A stretch of DNA of 64,000 nt from Tubulanus polymorphus (Eukaryota > Nemertea > Palaeonemertea > Tubulaniformes > Tubulanidae), in contig NW_027437464.1 of assembly GCF_964204645.1 (NCBI RefSeq), positions 17,001 to 81,000 on the forward strand, given 5' to 3'. Every line of letters starts with the position of its first letter. Within the stretch, counting starts at the first letter, position 1. Under the pieces are notes generated by a model. It was not told the origin of the DNA and searched no databases. It worked only from the letters and a program-made list of their open reading frames with translations. Shown here piece after piece: positions 50,036 through 61,297 of the stretch. Position numbers and translations under genes: made by a program.

Positions 50036-53000
50036 CAGGGCTGCCAACCTTTCAAACTTCCATTTAGGGATGAATGGCAGATTAATTAGGAATATTGAAG
50101 GTTTCAATAGGAATATATCGAAACCGAAGAAATTGTGACTTTTCCAAGTAGGAATATTTTGCTTTCAATTAGGAGGTTCGCCATGTCTTCAATCGCATCG
50201 ATTATACATCGTTTAAGCCGAGAACCAATGAAACAAATGCTCACATAAAAAAACGTACCGCGATTTTACATGAATTGGCTCAATGCCAACTTCATATCGC
50301 TAACAAAGGTAAACCAATAAGCAAGTTCTGCAGAATGTATTTTTTCTTTATTATTTTATGAAAGATGAAATTATCTATTAGCAAAATAAAAAATCAGCAA
50401 ATTCTACAGAATGTATTTTTTCTTTATTATTTTATGAAAGATAAAAATCAACAGTGTTTATCAAAAATATACAATAGACTAAAAATAAGAACATAAAACT
50501 GGCATAAATTGTCAAACGAATTACATAACACTATACAGCTGTCATGTGACAGATTGCAATATAAACCCTTAAAATGGAAATACTGTCCTGGCATACTGTA
50601 CATAGATTGCCTAACTTAAATACAACTACAGTCATGGGTCAAATTTCAACTCTGTTTTCATCTTGCTAAAATAAAAAAATATTCAAATCAACTATTATTA
50701 TTGAAATCTAATTTAGATTTAACTCCAGAATACTGATAACTCTACTAATTTGAGATTTTCACATTTTTTTCAGAGACAAGAGTCAGTCAGTATAGACCAG
50801 AGACATAAGTCACCATTCAGATTGTCTAGTTTGTATCAATATTATTCAAAGCATTATATGTCACACTTTTCACTTTCTTAAGCAAATCTGAGGATGGTTG
50901 AAAGTCTTTGCATTGTGTGGATGTTTTCATAACCATCAGTGACTGCAAGGTCTTCTGACCCAAAGCTGCTCTTGAATCCGTACGGTTCTTCCTTACGAAA
51001 CTAAAAATTCTTTCGCAGCCAGCATTACTGACTGGTACAAGCAATATATGACACATCACCCTTGGCAGCAATCTGAAACGTATCGACCCAACATCATCCA
51101 ACATCTTATGTATGATTTTCCATTATGTCTCATCAGTCACTACTTTTGATTTTTCATCGGCCCTTGCTGGTGGACTATGGAAACCAGATGGAAAATCATC
51201 ATCATGCAAAGTTTGGAAGTCAGCATATTCGATTTCCAAGTCATCTCTAGAAACAATATCTCCAAGAATTACAGGGAATCTGTCCATGAAGTATATCACT
51301 GACTGGAATGATCTAACCTTACGCATCAGTGGATCAGCTACCTACAAAAATTATTATTATCAATCGTTACACAAAAGTTGATAAGTCTATGAAACAATAC
51401 AATTACGAAAGAATAAATACTCTTTTGAGTTCTCAAATTCAATGAATATTTTACCTCAGCATGACTCCAAAGAGGCTGGTCTTTTGGATTCACCTTCTCC
51501 TTCAGGTAGGTGCAGGCAGCTGAATAAAACTTCACAACATCCTGATAGAATTTCTTCTTGGTTTCGTCAGTGACTGTTTCCACCAATTTCCGAGCCTCAT
51601 CCCCTATGAACAGGTCTTTTTTGTCTTTTATATTATACCTAGGGGTAAAGAAAATTATCATAAATACATATGCAAGGAGCTGAATAAAAGTTACATCAGA
51701 CAGCATTAATAATAGTTAACAGCAGAAGAAGTAGTGTAATGCAAATGAAACTCACTACATTTCTTTATGTAGGCCTAAAAGAATCTACTCCAGTGAAAAA
51801 AATTTATTCACTTACAAAGGAATTACAATGACACTGGATGGATGAAAAATACCTTGAGGTGAAATCGATTGAGTAAGGTGTACAACCCTGGTTAAATGCT
51901 GCTGGCTTGCATATACAGAGAAGTAGTCTGTACATAAGTCGCTCCAAAATTCGTTTCACTTTGTGAACCAATGCACTTTCAGTTTCAAGGTATCCATTTG
52001 TGCTCTCAAACACCTGTAAAAAAAGAAATCATAAGAGCTTGTGAAATAAAATCTTTTATCAGTAAGAAAGACCCTATAAAACACAAAAAAGTTTACAATC
52101 CTAATTATTTAGGGTTATGACTTGGTGATATAATGCTTACCGAGATCGCTTTAATCAGAAATGCAGTGTATAGTTTTGATGTGCGTCTCTGGAAAAACTT
52201 GTGTAATTTAGTTTTTATCGCTCCTGCGGTGACAGGGCCATCATCAAAATCGTCGAGAAACTCTTGATCATCATCTCCATCAGTATCATGGCCTATCTCT
52301 TTCGCAAAATATCTCCTCAGCGCTTCCCATTGTTCCAGCATCCTGCTAAGGGCTGGGCCCATACTGAGCCAGCGTGTAGCCACATGCTTCAGTATCGTAT
52401 GATCTGGCAGGCCGCATTCCTTCTGGATGGTTTGAAAACTTGCAGATCTTTTACTCGTTTTGGTTACATACCAATGCAGCTGGCGTAATAGATCATCAAA
52501 GTCAAATAAAGGCTGTAAACAAAAGATATGCGCACCGATTTCAAACGATGAAAGTATAACAATGGTACAGCAGAATAGCAACTACAAGTTTCTAGAACTT
52601 TAACTTTATTGAGTTTATGTCATTTGATTATGTGTAAACCATAAGGCAGCACGTGTAAGCTGAACGAATAAGGCTATCCTATCAGTTGATGAAAATTAGA
52701 AGATGGTGAAATTACTACATATTGAAAATGAAATCAAAAGTAAAATCTTAGTTACCTTAATGGCTGTATTCAGGCCTTTCTTCAATGCTAAATGGAGCAA
52801 ATGATTAACGCATCCAGCGAGGTGTACCTCTTTTTGGTGATCTCTAACATATTTTATTACACCCTTGTGTCTTCCAACATTGCTATTTGTGTTATCACTC
52901 ACAAGCGAAAGTAGATTCTCCCATGGTATAGCGTTCACTTCTATTTCTGCTTTGATTATATTAAATATTGCCTCTCCTGTGTGCGACTGATTCCATATTG

Positions 53001-54533
53001 GGTTAACTAACAGGTCCAATTTTGTTTCTAACTGTTCATCCACATATCTCACAACGATTGGATAATATGTCTCTTGTTTGTACGTAGAACCGTATACACC
53101 AAGAACAAAGGGAGATGATTTCAATCTCGATACAGTAGATGACACGATATCAGTCGCAACCGCATTCACAATATGAGTTGTTTTGGTGCGACCGCATTTA
53201 TAATTCGTAGCATTCGGATGGCCAGGGAACATATCTCTGAATAGTTGCCCAGCCTTATCGGAAACTGCGAGAGGTAAACTGTTCATAACCACAAAGACTG
53301 TGAATAATGTCTCAGCCTTGATCAAACTTTCTTTCTCCTGCGAAGTACTAAAAAACTTCGAGATTTTTTCCACATTAGCTGCTGACTTGGGTTTAGTTGT
53401 GGAAAAATGTTTTTTTTTCTATATCATTAAGGCCACCATGCGATATGTTGATATGCGAACCACATCTATCACAGTATGCGTAATAACGGCCTAGCGAACT
53501 AGGTTTAATAAAAGAATATTTCTGAGAATATTCGTTCTTAAACCTCTGCTTCGTTTTACTAGATTCATTTTCTTTGGTTTTTTTCGGAGGAGGCTCACGA
53601 TCGTCATTGGTGTCATCACCAACATCGGAGGGAAAAGGTTCTTCGTCTTCAACTTCAGATCCTGTTTCAGTGACAGTAAATAAATCCATTTCTGTTAATT
53701 TCCAGCATTAATTCCACGTACAGACCTGAAAGATACAAACAGTAATAAGTCTCTAAATCTACATGCAACTCGATGGTGCTGCCATCTGCCAAATATGCGA
53801 ACTAAAAGTTGACTTTGAGATGCACTGCTCAAAAGCATCTTAAATTATCTTTTTAAATCAAACTAATACAAGAGTGACAACATTAAGGTTCAAACTAACA
53901 AAGCAATTGCTTACCGAAACAATTCAACCACAAATAACGAGTCCACACGTTGAAATCTAACCCGGATCTTCGAATGCTCATCGCGTTGCGAAAACGAGCT
54001 AATTACCGCAGTAAACCAATTCTTCTCCGAAACGATGCAGAGCAATTTGACAATAACAATCACATTTTGCCACATGTCATAATATTTTCACAAGAATGAT
54101 TTAAAACAACGTATTTTAAAACGAATGAACTTTATTTTGATTCTTGAAACAAATTAAGAGGCTGCTCTCCTACTACGAAATAATCGTGCGCCACGCGTAG
54201 ATAAAATCAATAACACAGTTACTCTCACACACACGCACACGCACACGCACACGCACACGCACACACACACACAGCGCTGTTTATCGCCTGACCCACGTAC
54301 ACAGTATATATAGCGACGCACTCATCCGCCGCGCGCGTGCATATATATTCCCCACCTACTCAATTCTGTTCTACCAAGTCATCATATTGTGTTACAACGC
54401 GCTGGCGGGTGGAAAATTGGACATCGCCGAAAAAGGAAAAAAAATCGGAATTTTGTATACCCGATCGTATCGTCGGAATTTCTTCACGCAAATCGGGAGG
54501 ATTCCGAATAATTCGGGAGGGTTGGCAGCCCTG
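50036..54533 (-). mobile_element. hAT transposon inserted in the gene above
   Basis: The ends are CAGGGCTGCCAACC in inverted orientation (50,036-50,049 and 54,520-54,533). A perfect duplication, TCTCCA on the plus strand, lies at 50,030-50,035 and 54,534-54,539. Removing the element and one duplication rejoins codons …RKWR|RSKRQ… in frame, proving the insertion point. Most hAT elements make 8-bp duplications, so 6 bp is unusual. The right subterminal region repeats 'cctcccga' (minus strand). A (CA)n tract lies at about 54,224-54,273. The transposase gene is on the minus strand. Confidence 0.9.
50826..53689 (-). pseudogene. hAT transposase, five exons, inactivated
   Basis: Exons: 53,689-52,756; 52,512-52,141; 52,013-51,853; 51,638-51,455; 51,341-50,826, all with GT…AG introns and matching phases; about 720 residues. 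A Cys/His pair region (CDRCGSHIN…H) near residue 80 suggests a BED-type finger. The RNase-H-like core includes 'LVSDNTNSNVGRHKGV' with the second Asp, and CVNHLLHLALKKG. The last exon has the hAT dimerisation signature 'SNAGCERIFSFVRKNRT'. Defects: an extra A in a run of nine (53,410-53,418) shifts the frame, TAA at 51,125-51,123 stops the last exon, and the place where a first catalytic Asp is expected reads VYGST. Confidence 0.85.
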
Positions 54534-54856
54534 TCTCCACTTCCTCCGAGTTTTCCTTGCCTCCCTTTCGCTTAAATGATCAATTGGCGTGTAGAGTTTA
54601 TCTTCTTTGTATTTTCGTTTCCGATCCTCCAAATATTGAGTTCGGCGCTGCGGATCAGCATTTCGTTTCTCCCTATAGCGCCGCATTTTTTCTTTTGCAG
54701 AGAGAGGCATGGCTCCCTTACAATAAAATCGGTATGCCTTGTGGAAAGTTACTGAAATATATAATAAGACTAATTAATTTCAAAAATATTTTTAACATCT
54801 TTTCATTGCTTATTAAAACACATTAGAAAAGGCCAGTAGAAAACAAGATCTATCTT

Positions 54857-55490
54857 TTGTGTCTTTGTTGTTACCTAGTGTCTTTGGTGTTACCAATATC
54901 AACCTGTATTTCGGTTACCCCAAAGACAGTCTACACCGAGGACAAAACCTACGAGAATGCACCTAATGCAGCACCGTATTAATGGAGGCGTGATGATTCT
55001 GAGAAAACCTTTATATTAATCAATCAATAATATGTACAAAGTTATTTTGTAAACTTAAAAATGAATTCTATCGAAGCTATATTGATAACACCAAAGACAG
55101 CATTAACTTTCACAGTTCTAAACCCGGACATTTATAAAGATTTTTTGGAAAACATGAACTTACAGAAATTTCCACGTTTCCTTCTTTCTGTACGGGTTTA
55201 AGAAGCGCCATCTGTCCCGCCAAAACTTTATGGTTGAATGAATATATGCTTGCCACAGGTTGATTTTTTGAGGTGAGTAACCCCAAAGACATTTTATCTA
55301 GCACAATAAATTAAAGTAATTTTTTACAGGTAAGGAATGTCGATGTATCTTAAACAAATATATCTCCTTAAATAACACACCTAGGGACATATCACCATTA
55401 AGATTAGTGATTTTACTATGATTGAATTACAGCTAGGAAATCTGCGAATGAATAAACCACAATACTGCACACAGTAACTCCAAAGACATT
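54857..55490. repeat. Right subterminal motif cluster
   Basis: Seven copies of the same motif as on the left occur, two on the minus strand (54,857-54,874 and 54,879-54,893) and five on the plus strand (54,913; 54,931, the 'ctacaccgaggaca' variant; 55,085; 55,276; 55,474). The pair at 54,913-54,945 repeats the order seen at 47,096-47,126. One minus-strand open frame here (55,110-55,304) has no recognisable motif. Confidence 0.75.
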
Positions 55491-55639
55491 TGGGGGGTAA
55501 ATGGTCCCCTTATATTAAGCGGGTGGGTCATAAGGTCAAAAACAATTGCTAAATGTGTCAAACAGTCTCCCGTCAATAGTTATTTGGTTCAATGTCACCA
55601 TTTGAACCAATCAGTATCTATCAATTGTGCATGCACATA

Positions 55640-55667
55640 AATTTCACATTTTTTGTAGAATGTCCCA
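55640..55667 (-). repeat. Right 28-bp TIR
   Basis: On the minus strand it begins TGGGACATTCTACAAAAA. TATA follows on the plus strand at 55,668-55,671. Confidence 0.9.
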
Positions 55668-56129
55668 TATAATCGTTAGAAAGAGGTTCCACTGTAACTC
55701 AAACCGAAATACGGAAGGAGCAATTCATATACCTTGATTTGTTTAGTTAGGACTTCTCGATGTATCTCTTGATGTGTTTTTTTTCTTTTTATGGCCTTCC
55801 GCTGTTTTACGACTTACTAATTTCCCATTTCAGCAGTCAAGCAGACAGTATCTTCTGTCCAATTCCTAAATCAGATGGGTAGAATATATATACATATTGA
55901 TTATGAAATAATTGGGTAATAATCTTGGCTATTGGTCAGTCCCTCTATAGTGATACGGATTAACCGATGTGCGTGTACTTTTCTTAATCGATGGGACTCC
56001 GGCACTCCAGCTATCCCGTCAGCAGGCGCGCGATGATAGTACGACTGACAAACCTTGAAGTGGCTGCACAATTCAATAGAAATCGTACACAATACATTTA
56101 AAAAGGCGTCAATAGCTCGAAATTCTTCA
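55668..56129. other. Flank of the transposon, no gene seen
   Basis: AT-rich DNA between the TIR and the THAP exon. It may contain the THAP gene's promoter or 5' UTR, but no clear element was seen. Confidence 0.4.
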
Positions 56130-56319
56130 ATGCCAGGCCATTGTTGTGTACCCAGATGCGTCGGAAAAGGTGGTCATCGTTTTCCAAAGGACGAACAACT
56201 AAAAATACGGTGGATTCAAGCTGTGAAAAGGGGTGAGCCCGGTTGGCTTCCGAAAGCATGGACGACCGCGTGTAAGTCCCATTTCGACGGAGGCGATTAC
56301 ATCTTGCAAACTAAAGAAA
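56130..56319 (+). CDS. THAP-domain first exon (partial gene)
   Basis: The start MPGHCCVPRC places C5 and C10 as in THAP fingers (C-x4-C). A conserved Trp follows in IRWIQAVKR, then C54 and H57 in 'TACKSHFDGGDY', completing the C2CH zinc site. THAP domains bind DNA sequence-specifically and occur in host factors and in P-element-type transposases. The exon ends with a consensus donor (AAAGAAA|GTAAGT, 56,319/56,320). No second exon was recognised before the DIRS-like element begins by 57,083. The gene may continue beyond the window, be cut by that insertion, or be an orphan exon. The start is the first ATG and gives the typical short N-terminus. Confidence 0.75.
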
Positions 56320-57082
56320 GTAAGTTAAAAGAACCATAACACATGTTTTAATGTGAATACTGAATTGCCTGTATCTAAACTGATTTTCTTATTTGCTTAT
56401 TTGGTTTAAAAAAGCAATCCAGCTCTTGCTACAATGAACAAAACCGTACACTTTAACCCTCAGAAATCAATAGATCTGAGTGCAACGCCGGTGCACTATT
56501 AACCGCTGTTGCAACATGCATCACCGCTTTGAATACTTTTTTGCTATTAATTTATTCATTTTCAAAAATGCCGTGACGAGGGGGACAGGTCTTTATTTTT
56601 ACCTCTCTTTAAAAAAAGATGAAATCAAAAGGGCATATTCCAAATTCAAAAAGTAACGAGGGCAACTATTTATCAAATGGGGAAAATTCAGGCTGAAATA
56701 CTCAACTGCCACCATGAAGAAAACCATGAAAAAAGTGTGATCAGGTTGTTTATCATGGAATGTTTTACTTATTCAAAAAAGGGGAACAAAAAAAGATTTC
56801 TGCATGTGCGATGCGCATTTTATTTTTGTTTTTCACTGACAAACTATTTTTTGATGAGCGCAGAAAATGAAACTGATGAGAAACAAGCAATTTTTTTGCA
56901 TGGCCTAATTCTCCGTCGTTTCGGTCTCACTAGTAGGGATCCAATGAGATATGCACGCATGCGCCGAACACTCAGTTGCACGAGCGCCATTTTCGCTTTG
57001 CGAACGCTCTAAAAATTATTGCGGATAATTTCGTTAATTTTCGCAGTATAATCGCAGATTATACGATTTGTGTTCGTGGAAC
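56320..57082. other. THAP intron / DIRS-like leader, boundary unknown
   Basis: No exon was recognised. The last ~130 bases before 57,083 ('gcgccattttcgctttgcga') are richer in CpG than the rest and probably belong to the DIRS-like leader. The left terminal repeat could not be identified because the right end of that element is outside the window. Confidence 0.35.
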
Positions 57083-57282
57083 ATGGATAATAAAGAATCG
57101 GGAAGTGTTTTAAACACTTCTCGCGATATGAACAGCGCACCGTGTTCAGATAATCGCGCCAAAGGCGCGGTCGCTAGTAACAACACAGCAGCAGGAAGCC
57201 GCAATAATGGCGGCTCTTCGGGAGCTAGCGGGAAAAAGCCAGAGCTTAAAAAACGCAGTAGCTCGCGGAGCTCTGCTGGTTC

Positions 57283-57838
57283 TGTTGTGGGCTTGCTTTC
57301 GGTTCTCCAACAATGTTGTGGGGTTGAGTTTCTCAACCAATTGTTGTGGGGGCCACGTTGCGTTCTCCCCTCGTGTTGTCGTTGTTGGCTCCGATTAATC
57401 CGATAAGTGATATCCCTCTGACTCCGGAATAATAACAACTCTTCTCGTGGGTCTACGTTCTTTCTTTATTTTCCCGCACAATTCTTATTCCTTCCTACAG
57501 CTCGTATTTTTAGGCTTCTCCGCCACTCTAGCATCTCTCTCCCCCTTACTGTGCTGACCCTCCCTTTTTATCTTATTTCATGTTACTCGTGACGTATACT
57601 TCTACATATGTTATACGTCACGAGTTTATTACTTGTTTACTTCCTAGCCATACCAGAGCTCAAGGCTGCCGCTATAACCAGCAACCCTACGCAGATACTC
57701 ACGTCACTTTCACCTATCTTCTATTCAGTGTCTTGTGTGCGACGTAAGCATCTACGTAGTTTGTTTACTAACTTCAGCCACTGCCCTGAACTCTGGCTTC
57801 CCTCCCTCTATGCAAACTACTAATTTATCACCCCAATA
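57283..57838 (+). repeat. LTR, left copy
   Basis: It starts TGTTGTGGGC and ends CACCCCAATA. It contains three 'tgttgtgg' units at the start, a small hairpin (ggttgag / ctcaacc), and a 14-bp inverted repeat at 57,585-57,625 (actcgtgacgtata … tatacgtcacgagt) with CRE-like TGACGTA cores. The 71-residue open frame at 57,608-57,823 is within the LTR and recurs in the other copy. Confidence 0.85.
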
Positions 57839-60741
57839 CTATCCTCCTCCCCAGACGATTGGTCCCCAATCGCCAAAAAGTCACAAGACCCTATTGTAGT
57901 TTCCCCACAAAAAAAAATCTTTTCAAAAGTGCACAGGCTTCAGAACATCATTTATAAGCAACATCTCTTACAACTTAAAGCCAGTCGCAGGGTAATGAAA
58001 ATTACACAAAACCTTCAGAACATCAAGACTAATGATACACAACCACCATTCCGTACATCAATTTACAACACCTGTAAAGTAGCCATAAATCACAATTTCT
58101 GACCCTTTCCCCTATTATCCCATCCCGCATAACTTCTACCTAAACTAAGCAACACACCCCACTCATCATCAGTTCATCTTATTCATCAACGAGACCTACA
58201 TGGACCCCATAGAATTTTACGGTAAGCCAAAAAAAATTTCTAAATACTTATAAACTTAACACACGAACTTTATCTAAGGGAAAGCAATCATCTACAAATA
58301 TCAAATATGAGACTCTTTTCATCAGTAATATATAACAATTATGAGGCATGTACATCTGTATATTGATCTTACATTTAATGAGAACAAGCCTATACAATTG
58401 TAGTCATGCAAAAAAAAACATATCAAACACAACTTCCCAAATAGCTTTCATAGACAATCACCAACCACCAACATGACCAACCACTTCAACTTTCTGACTC
58501 TTCTCGTTCTCGTTATCTTTACCAAAAAAATAATCAGTGTGTGCAGCCTAATTTGTCTTTAAAATTACCATTGCAAACACGTCAATTTCCCACTGTCCAA
58601 ACTATCAGCCGTTACCTTAACCGATATCAGATGATTTGTCAAACCTGTCCCGACCCCAATCAACGACGTAAATTAATACAGATGCCAGATACATCATTTA
58701 GTTGATTATTATGTGCCCAGCACACGTTGGCAACATACATGCTCAACAATGAATTCACAAACAATTTCATAATAATTTTTCTATGTGTACGTAACATAAA
58801 GGTAAGCCAAAACATACCAAAAATGAATATACCGCATGCGTACATTCGCATTATTGAGATGTCAGCTGCTAGTCCCCACCCATTTCCTCAGAAAGCACAT
58901 TTATCCGTAGTCTAGGCAGGGATAACATGAACTGCTATTTGCGGCTTGGAACCGTTGAAATAGACAGACAGGCCGCCATATATTTATGGAAGGATGTCAT
59001 AAAGTGACCACAAAACTCATTAAGATGCATCACCCAAAAGTTAGGGAAAATTCCTCTGGACACTACTCATTCAGTGCCATTCAAACAGCCGATTCTCAAA
59101 AATTAACTTTAACTCCTGGGCCTATGGTCTTCCAAACCACCCACATCTGATATTCGAATTGTTCTAATTCCTTCCCGCAAATCAGGGGATATAACCCCAC
59201 ATGTAAAACGGCCGACGCCTCATCCTGTATATAAACCGGTCAAGACGGACTGAAAGTTCGGAAAAAAAACATAGCGCTCACACATCCCTGCAATCTACGA
59301 CCATTCAGTTAAGATACCCAATCTACCGAATAATACTTATCATACTTATTGTATTACGCAATGAGCAACCCTTTACTTCTAAAAAACCAATCCCCTGAAT
59401 GGCCATTTCAGTATACCTAACAAATAGCTGTATCGTGGCATTTCTCATTTCCGTATCATCCCCCATGTCACGCCTTACCGGAGTAAAATAAAATCAATGG
59501 ATAAATAGGGAACCGGCCGACGAATCACCCATTTGGTATTTCTTGATATTCGACCCTAATAATGTCCAACATATATATCCAATCTTTCCCAGAGGCTAGC
59601 CACTAAACATTATACTGTTTCAAAGGATCTTCAGAATTATTCCTTCGGGCTATAATCCCCCGTTTTAATCCGGACCATCCCTAGAGCATCCCTTACTCTT
59701 CATCCAGGTCCCTTGTCCACCTTAATTCATCTCATATAAACTACTCTATTCAAACCCCCTCCGGTAAGATTCACCACTGAGCGCCCAATCTAACCTTTGC
59801 ACAATAAACATATTCTATACTAACTCGCGATACTCATTATATTTCTTAAAACCACATAAACACCACAGTTATTTGTTAGGTATATACAGGCAGTGAGCGC
59901 TTTCACTTATCGTTACACTGATAACCAAGTGGTTTACCTAGACTAATAAATCATTCTTTCGCGAAATACCATCCAGCAAATTTAGCAAACTATAAAAGAT
60001 TTACGTAGTGCATATTTATATCTACGTAGATACAATAACCCAGCACACAAGCAACTTAAAAACGCTGAGTATCATTCTACAAAAGCAATCAAAACATGCA
60101 GAAATACATATCATATTATTTACAATTACTATAAGCCGCAATCGTAGTCCGTTGAACGTCTCCAAGGTCGATTTCCCGTAGCAGATCTATGAACTGTCCG
60201 ATGATGAAATGCGTTTGTATAATGCCTCTAATACTCCACTGTTTTTCATTTATCGCGCTATGATCGCAGAATCACTTCGTTTCCGAACGCCATTATGTCC
60301 GTTAATTCACACGAATCTAAATTCGGAGTCGTAAATTCAATTTGCTGCCATGTAAAACGTAGTGTCCAAAACACGATCTTACGAAAACGCCACACCAAAT
60401 CGGATAATTCAATTAATTTAAATATGGAAAGAAACAACTACTTTCCGCACTGGAAGCTCTATAATTCATTTCAACTGAATCTGACGATATGAAGATTACA
60501 TATTTCTCGAATAAGACAAACAAACAGCTATTAAATCCAGACGGGAATGATTTTTATACACAGATCGAGTTATCCGCAATATTTCAACTTAACCCGCGGT
60601 AGCGGCCCGTATTTCATGTAATTATAACGGTTACGGAATGTAACGTTCATCTTACACTTTTACTTCACCCCTGCTCACTCACCAAATATACACGATCGCT
60701 TGGCAGCGAGAGGTGCAGGATACACCACTGTTCTCCACCAA
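57839..60741. other. Internal region of the LTR element, non-coding
   Basis: AT-rich, rich in C and A on the plus strand, with stops in all frames. Short open frames (58,660-58,851 and 60,295-60,492) have no recognisable motif. It ends 'gttctccaccaa' just before the right LTR. Confidence 0.6.
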
Positions 60742-61297
60742 TGTTGTGGGCTTGCTTTCGGTTCTCCAACAATGTTGTGGGGTTGAGTTTCTCAACCAAT
60801 TGTTGTGGGGGCCACGTTGCGTTCTCCCCTCGTGTTGTCGTTGTTGGCTCCGATTAATCCGATAAGTGATATCCCTCTGACTCCGGAATAATAACAACTC
60901 TTCTCGTGGGTCTACGTTCTTTCTTTATTTTCCCGCACAATTCTTATTCCTTCCTACAGCTCGCATTTTTAGGCTTCTCCGCCACTCTAGCATCTCTCTC
61001 CCCCTTACTGTGCTGACCCTCCCTTTTTATCTTATTTCATGTTACTCGTGACGTATACTTCTACATATGTTATACGTCACGAGTTTATTACTTGTTTACT
61101 TCCTAGCCATACCAGAGCTCAAGGCTGCCGCTATAACCAGCAACCCTACGCAGATACTCACGTCACTTTCACCTATCTTCTATTCAGTGTCTTGTGTGCG
61201 ACGTGAGCATCTACGTAGTTTGTTTACTAACTTCAGCCACTGCCCTGAACTCTGGCTTCCCTCCCTCTATGCAAACTACTAATTTATCACCCCAATA
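60742..61297 (+). repeat. LTR, right copy
   Basis: Offset by exactly 3459 bp from the left copy, with no indel between them. The CRE-like inverted repeat is at 61,044-61,084. Confidence 0.85.

Larger units (their letters stand above)
47550..54710 (-). pseudogene. Transposase-like gene of the TIR element (DGPTTQY family), interrupted
   Basis: Exon 1 is 54,710-54,534 plus 50,029-49,935 (split by hAT); intron 49,934-49,693 (GTAAG…CAG); exon 2 is 49,692-47,550. About 804 codons. Residues 1-59 are very basic (MPLSAKEKMRRYREKR). A Cys/His cluster follows (C316, C318, H321; then C350, C357, C362, C365). The RNase-H-like core has HCDFSENY (D452), FSDGPTTQYRQK (D534) and ESGHGKGAADG (E567/D576), spaced like a DDE/D triad. 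The last 90 residues (from DVGRWCVVQY) resemble a Tudor/SH3-like fold with 'YLYPGQIVSV'. In-frame stops lie at 49,040-49,038, 48,629-48,627 and 48,539-48,537. The start follows the conserved MPLS-type N-terminus. I know this family only as multicopy uncharacterised invertebrate proteins; its role as the transposase is inferred from the enclosing TIRs. Confidence 0.75.
46577..55667 (-). mobile_element. DNA transposon with 28-bp TIRs and an uncharacterised transposase-like gene
   Basis: The ends match at 27 of 28 positions: both begin TGGGACATTCTACAAAAA, at 46,577 on the plus strand and at 55,667 on the minus strand, and continue TGTGAAATT after one mismatch. TATA flanks both sides (46,573-46,576 and 55,668-55,671), consistent with a 4-bp (or TA) duplication. 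Without the hAT insertion the element is about 4.6 kb. It carries one spliced minus-strand gene and clusters of a ~16-bp motif near both ends. The TIR, duplication and protein do not match any superfamily I can name with confidence. The element is inactive: its gene has three stops and a 4.5-kb insertion. Confidence 0.85.
57283..61297 (+). mobile_element. Non-autonomous LTR retrotransposon inserted in ORF1
   Basis: Two direct repeats of 556 bp (57,283-57,838 and 60,742-61,297) flank 2903 bp with no long open frame. GTTC is duplicated on each side (57,279-57,282 and 61,298-61,301), and removing the element plus one GTTC restores the ORF1 frame exactly. Only about two differences between the LTRs were noticed by eye (for example near 57,508 and 57,745), so insertion was recent. 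Ends are TG…TA rather than the usual TG…CA. No clear primer-binding site or polypurine tract was recognised. It resembles a LARD mobilised by an unknown autonomous relative; strand is arbitrary. Confidence 0.85.

Noticed and set aside
57034-57438. Overlapping open frames across 57,034-57,438 as a gene
   Set aside because: They run across the junction of the DIRS-like ORF1 and the inserted LTR; only the first 66 codons of the plus-strand frame from 57,083 are real ORF1.
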